Part shown: piece by piece, positions 14,302 to 14,595 of the stretch
How the letters are laid out: each line of letters begins with the position of its first letter
How positions within the stretch are numbered: the stretch's first letter is position 1
Assembly (NCBI GenBank): GCA_964589725.1
Contig: CAZPUJ010000328.1
Location: forward strand, 1-14,595
Source of the DNA: CAYSHJ01 sp964589725
Lineage (GTDB): Bacteria > Planctomycetota > Planctomycetia > Planctomycetales > Planctomycetaceae
Direction of reading: 5' to 3'
Length of the DNA stretch: 14,595 bases
Made by a program: the position numbers and the translations under genes
The notes under the pieces: generated by a model
Databases searched by the model: none
Seen by the model: only the letters and a program-made list of their open reading frames with translations
What the model was told of the DNA's origin: nothing

Positions 14302-14595
14302 GCAACAGGCTCGTGATGGAAGGATTCGGCAGGATCTTCATCGGCAGGTTTTTCAGGGGGGGACACAGCGTAGCAAATGCCGCGACGACTTTCTCGTCGC
14401 GCGACTCGAATGGCACGGCCGGCTAGAAGTTTGGTTTGCGTTGAGTCTGCAGCTGTAGCCACGCTCGCCAACAGCCTGTTGAATTTCTCGTTGTGAAAAT
14501 TTTGATTTATTTTTTACCCACGTCCGGTTTTCGCGCGAATGTCGTCAGCTTGGTAGGGGTTCAGTAGGCGAGCAGTTTGGTGGGCGAGTTCGTGG
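14302..14595. other. Non-coding region upstream of the 1162-residue gene
   Basis: No convincing gene was found in these 294 nt. The overlapping open frames show no start signal or family resemblance. It holds a stem-loop at 14381-14401 and an AT-rich stretch at about 14479-14518, the most AT-rich part of the window. It probably contains the promoter of the minus-strand gene, but no clear -35/-10 pair could be assigned. A plus-strand gene may begin beyond the window end. Confidence 0.5.
14381..14401. repeat. Stem-loop in the upstream region
   Basis: CGCGACGA (14381-14388) and TCGTCGCG (14394-14401) form a perfect 8-bp stem with a 5-nt CTTTC loop. It lies about 80-100 nt before the ATG at 14301. 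It may be a 5' leader hairpin or a single copy of another palindromic repeat; no second copy is in this window. Confidence 0.5.

Noticed and set aside
1..14595. CRISPR array, tRNA, rRNA, transposase or integrase
   Set aside because: No regularly spaced direct repeats, no cloverleaf-like region in the gaps, and no translation resembling a transposase or recombinase were seen by eye.

Overview
The window looks like the chromosome of a planctomycete (phylum Planctomycetota). The evidence is composition and gene content. It is GC-rich and carries several members of the planctomycete-typical families of secreted haem-motif proteins (PSCyt/PSD, i.e. DUF1549, DUF1553, DUF1585, DUF1587, DUF1588, DUF1592, DUF1595) with their usual partners DUF1501 and DUF1552. 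These calls come from reading the translations; no database search was run. Related families also occur in Verrucomicrobiota and relatives, so the phylum call is strong but not proven.

Layout. (1) 1-4617, plus strand: the C-terminal part of an Ig-like/pre-peptidase-type exported protein (cut by the window start), a 742-residue protein with a CX4CH motif, a BIG2-like domain, DUF1549 and DUF1553, and a twin-arginine DUF1501 protein. (2) 4690-8506, plus strand: a 793-residue two-haem-motif protein with a mixed architecture, then a second twin-arginine DUF1501 protein. (3) 14301-8528, minus strand: a 1162-residue PSCyt1/DUF1587/DUF1595/DUF1592/DUF1588/DUF1585 protein and a twin-arginine DUF1552 protein. 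These two are normally neighbours on one strand. Here they are separated by about 980 bp holding two small plus-strand genes (10014-10340 and 10337-10768).

The small pair is the most distinctive accessory element. It consists of a 108-residue soluble protein and a 143-residue protein with an N-terminal NC-x-x-WA motif and a later THAARQL motif, which I remember as the DUF7689-type family. The genes are coupled by a GTGA stop/start overlap, have good ribosome binding sites and have a plausible promoter of their own. The pair looks like a cassette inserted into the DUF1592-DUF1552 operon; its function is unknown.

The window also holds three families of short palindromic repeats. Family A (868-931 and 12588-12652) is a double hairpin. 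Family B (3175-3262 and 7082-7177) is a large inverted repeat built on AACCCGAAGCGT. Family C (12998-13106) is an inverted pair around GCCCCTGGGCTTGCCC. Family A copy 1 and both family B copies lie just after genes, and in two cases they overlap the stop codon. Family A copy 2 and family C lie inside the 1162-residue gene and are translated in frame, much like Rickettsia palindromic elements.

Working together (family knowledge plus inference): each haem-motif protein plus its DUF1501 or DUF1552 partner probably forms an exported, cell-envelope module. The biochemical role of these families is not established. No tRNA, rRNA, CRISPR array, transposase or phage gene was seen.
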